Source: Alcaligenaceae bacterium (lineage in GTDB: Bacteria > Pseudomonadota > Gammaproteobacteria > Burkholderiales > Burkholderiaceae). Taken from it: a stretch of 5,504 bases of DNA. Where the stretch lies: the NCBI GenBank assembly GCA_947445495.1, contig CANFEI010000103.1, positions 1 through 5,504 on the forward strand, given 5' to 3'. Under the pieces are notes generated by a model. The model was given only the letters and a program-made list of their open reading frames with translations, was not told the origin of the DNA and ran no database searches. This document shows, in pieces, positions 5,003 to 5,504 of the stretch (positions are counted from its first letter, which is position 1; each line of letters opens with the position of its first letter). A program made the translations under genes and the position numbers.

Positions 5003-5504
5003 GCTTCGGCGATACGTTTGGCTAGGTGATCAAGTGCCTCTTGCACTTGATCCACTAGAATTAAACAGAGATGTCCGGGCTGAAGTTTGGCCAGCGCCGT
5101 GTCAATCGCGGTGAACTCGCCGCGTATTTCGACAATTTCTTTTGTCCGTGACGCATTCTTCAGGCCAAGCTGCAACAGCGCCAGCACTTCGCCATCTTCG
5201 CGGCCACGTTGACATTGATCCTGATACAGAATGGCCTGGTCAAAGGATTCGCCTAGGATTTCTGTTTGCTGGATGATGTCTTCATCGCGACGATCACCAG
5301 CACCGCTAATCACAACCATACGTTTGTTCGCGGGAATCGTTTCGATCGCTTGGATTAAGGCCAGAATGGCATCCGGGTTGTGACCATAGTCGGCAATCAC
5401 CGTTGCGCCGCGATAGTCAAACACATTGAAACGACCGGGGGCGGTTTGGGCGTCGTTCACAAAAGTCGCCAATCCCATTTCAATGATGCTCCAGTCTAGT
5501 CCGA
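4999..5504 (-). CDS. cphA: Cyanophycin synthetase, C-terminal part (entering from the right edge)
   Basis: CphA builds cyanophycin, a poly-aspartate backbone with arginine side chains, using ATP; it is a cytoplasmic nitrogen-storage enzyme. About 167 residues of the C-terminal Mur-ligase-like domain are visible and the frame is open to the window edge, so the ATP-grasp and central Mur-ligase domains lie outside. Seen are TAPGRFNVFD, the DYGHNPDA motif, SGAGDRRDED, YQDQCQRGREDGEV and the end LCLILVDQVQEALDHL. The PGRFN/DYxHNP/GDRRDED series matches CphA better than MurE or FolC, which share the fold. Burkholderiales often carry a second paralogue (CphA'), and this fragment cannot say which it is. 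The internal ATG at 5478 is not the gene start. The stop TAG (5001-4999) overlaps the phaR stop. The tail holds a strong inverted repeat (5028-5052). Confidence 0.9.
   Translation of the reverse strand, partial: GLDWSIIEMGLATFVNDAQTAPGRFNVFDYRGATVIADYGHNPDAILALIQAIETIPANKRMVVISGAGDRRDEDIIQQTEILGESFDQAILYQDQCQRGREDGEVLALLQLGLKNASRTKEIVEIRGEFTAIDTALAKLQPGHLCLILVDQVQEALDHLAKRIAEA
5028..5052. terminator. Perfect 10-bp hairpin inside the 3' end of cphA, just downstream of phaR; candidate transcription barrier
   Basis: GATCAAGTGC (5028-5037) and GCACTTGATC (5043-5052) are exact reverse complements around the 5-nt loop CTCTT. The stem begins 25 nt after the phaR stop on one strand and lies about 10 codons before the cphA stop on the other. 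It is the only strong hairpin at this convergent junction. Neither side is followed by a T-tract, so it is not a classic intrinsic terminator; it could mark a transcript end by processing or simply reflect codon choice in VDQVQEALDH. Confidence 0.4.

Noticed and set aside
4999..5478. Treating the minus-strand frame from the ATG at 5478 as a complete small gene
   Set aside because: The frame stays open past that ATG to the window edge, and the content is only the C-terminal domain of a much larger Mur-ligase-type enzyme.

Overview
The window looks like a chromosomal segment of a betaproteobacterium of the order Burkholderiales, possibly an Alcaligenaceae-type genome of moderate GC. This rests on PhaC, PhaB and PhaR proteins that match my memory of the Cupriavidus/Bordetella-type family closely, and on a cyanophycin synthetase next door. 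The genus cannot be fixed from the sequence alone.

Layout: (1) Positions 1-65 hold the first codons of a minus-strand gene that runs off the left edge, probably the outer-membrane lipoprotein gene bamD by analogy with the widespread bamD/rluD divergent arrangement. (2) Positions 66-115 are a short divergent promoter region. (3) rluD (23S rRNA pseudouridine synthase) and pgeF/yfiH (laccase-domain peptidoglycan-editing factor) overlap by 10 bp and form one plus-strand operon. (4) A 92-bp gap carries a TTGACA promoter and a perfect 12-bp inverted repeat, a good candidate operator for phaC. (5) phaC (class I polyhydroxyalkanoate synthase), phaB (acetoacetyl-CoA reductase) and phaR (PHB-responsive repressor) follow on the plus strand; no phaA thiolase gene lies between them. 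(6) The C-terminal third or less of a cyanophycin synthetase lies on the minus strand, enters from the right edge, and ends tail-to-tail with phaR in a shared CTAG.

How the genes work together: PhaB makes (R)-3-hydroxybutyryl-CoA, PhaC polymerises it into granules, and PhaR senses the polymer and sets granule-protein expression. The neighbouring CphA makes the nitrogen reserve cyanophycin, so carbon and nitrogen storage genes sit back to back. The rluD-pgeF pair is housekeeping (ribosome maturation and cell-wall quality control) and is probably linked to the storage genes only by position.

I see no mobile elements, CRISPR arrays, tRNA or rRNA genes. No wholly new system is visible. The most interesting points are the non-coding signals around phaC and phaR and the compact convergent phaR/cphA junction.
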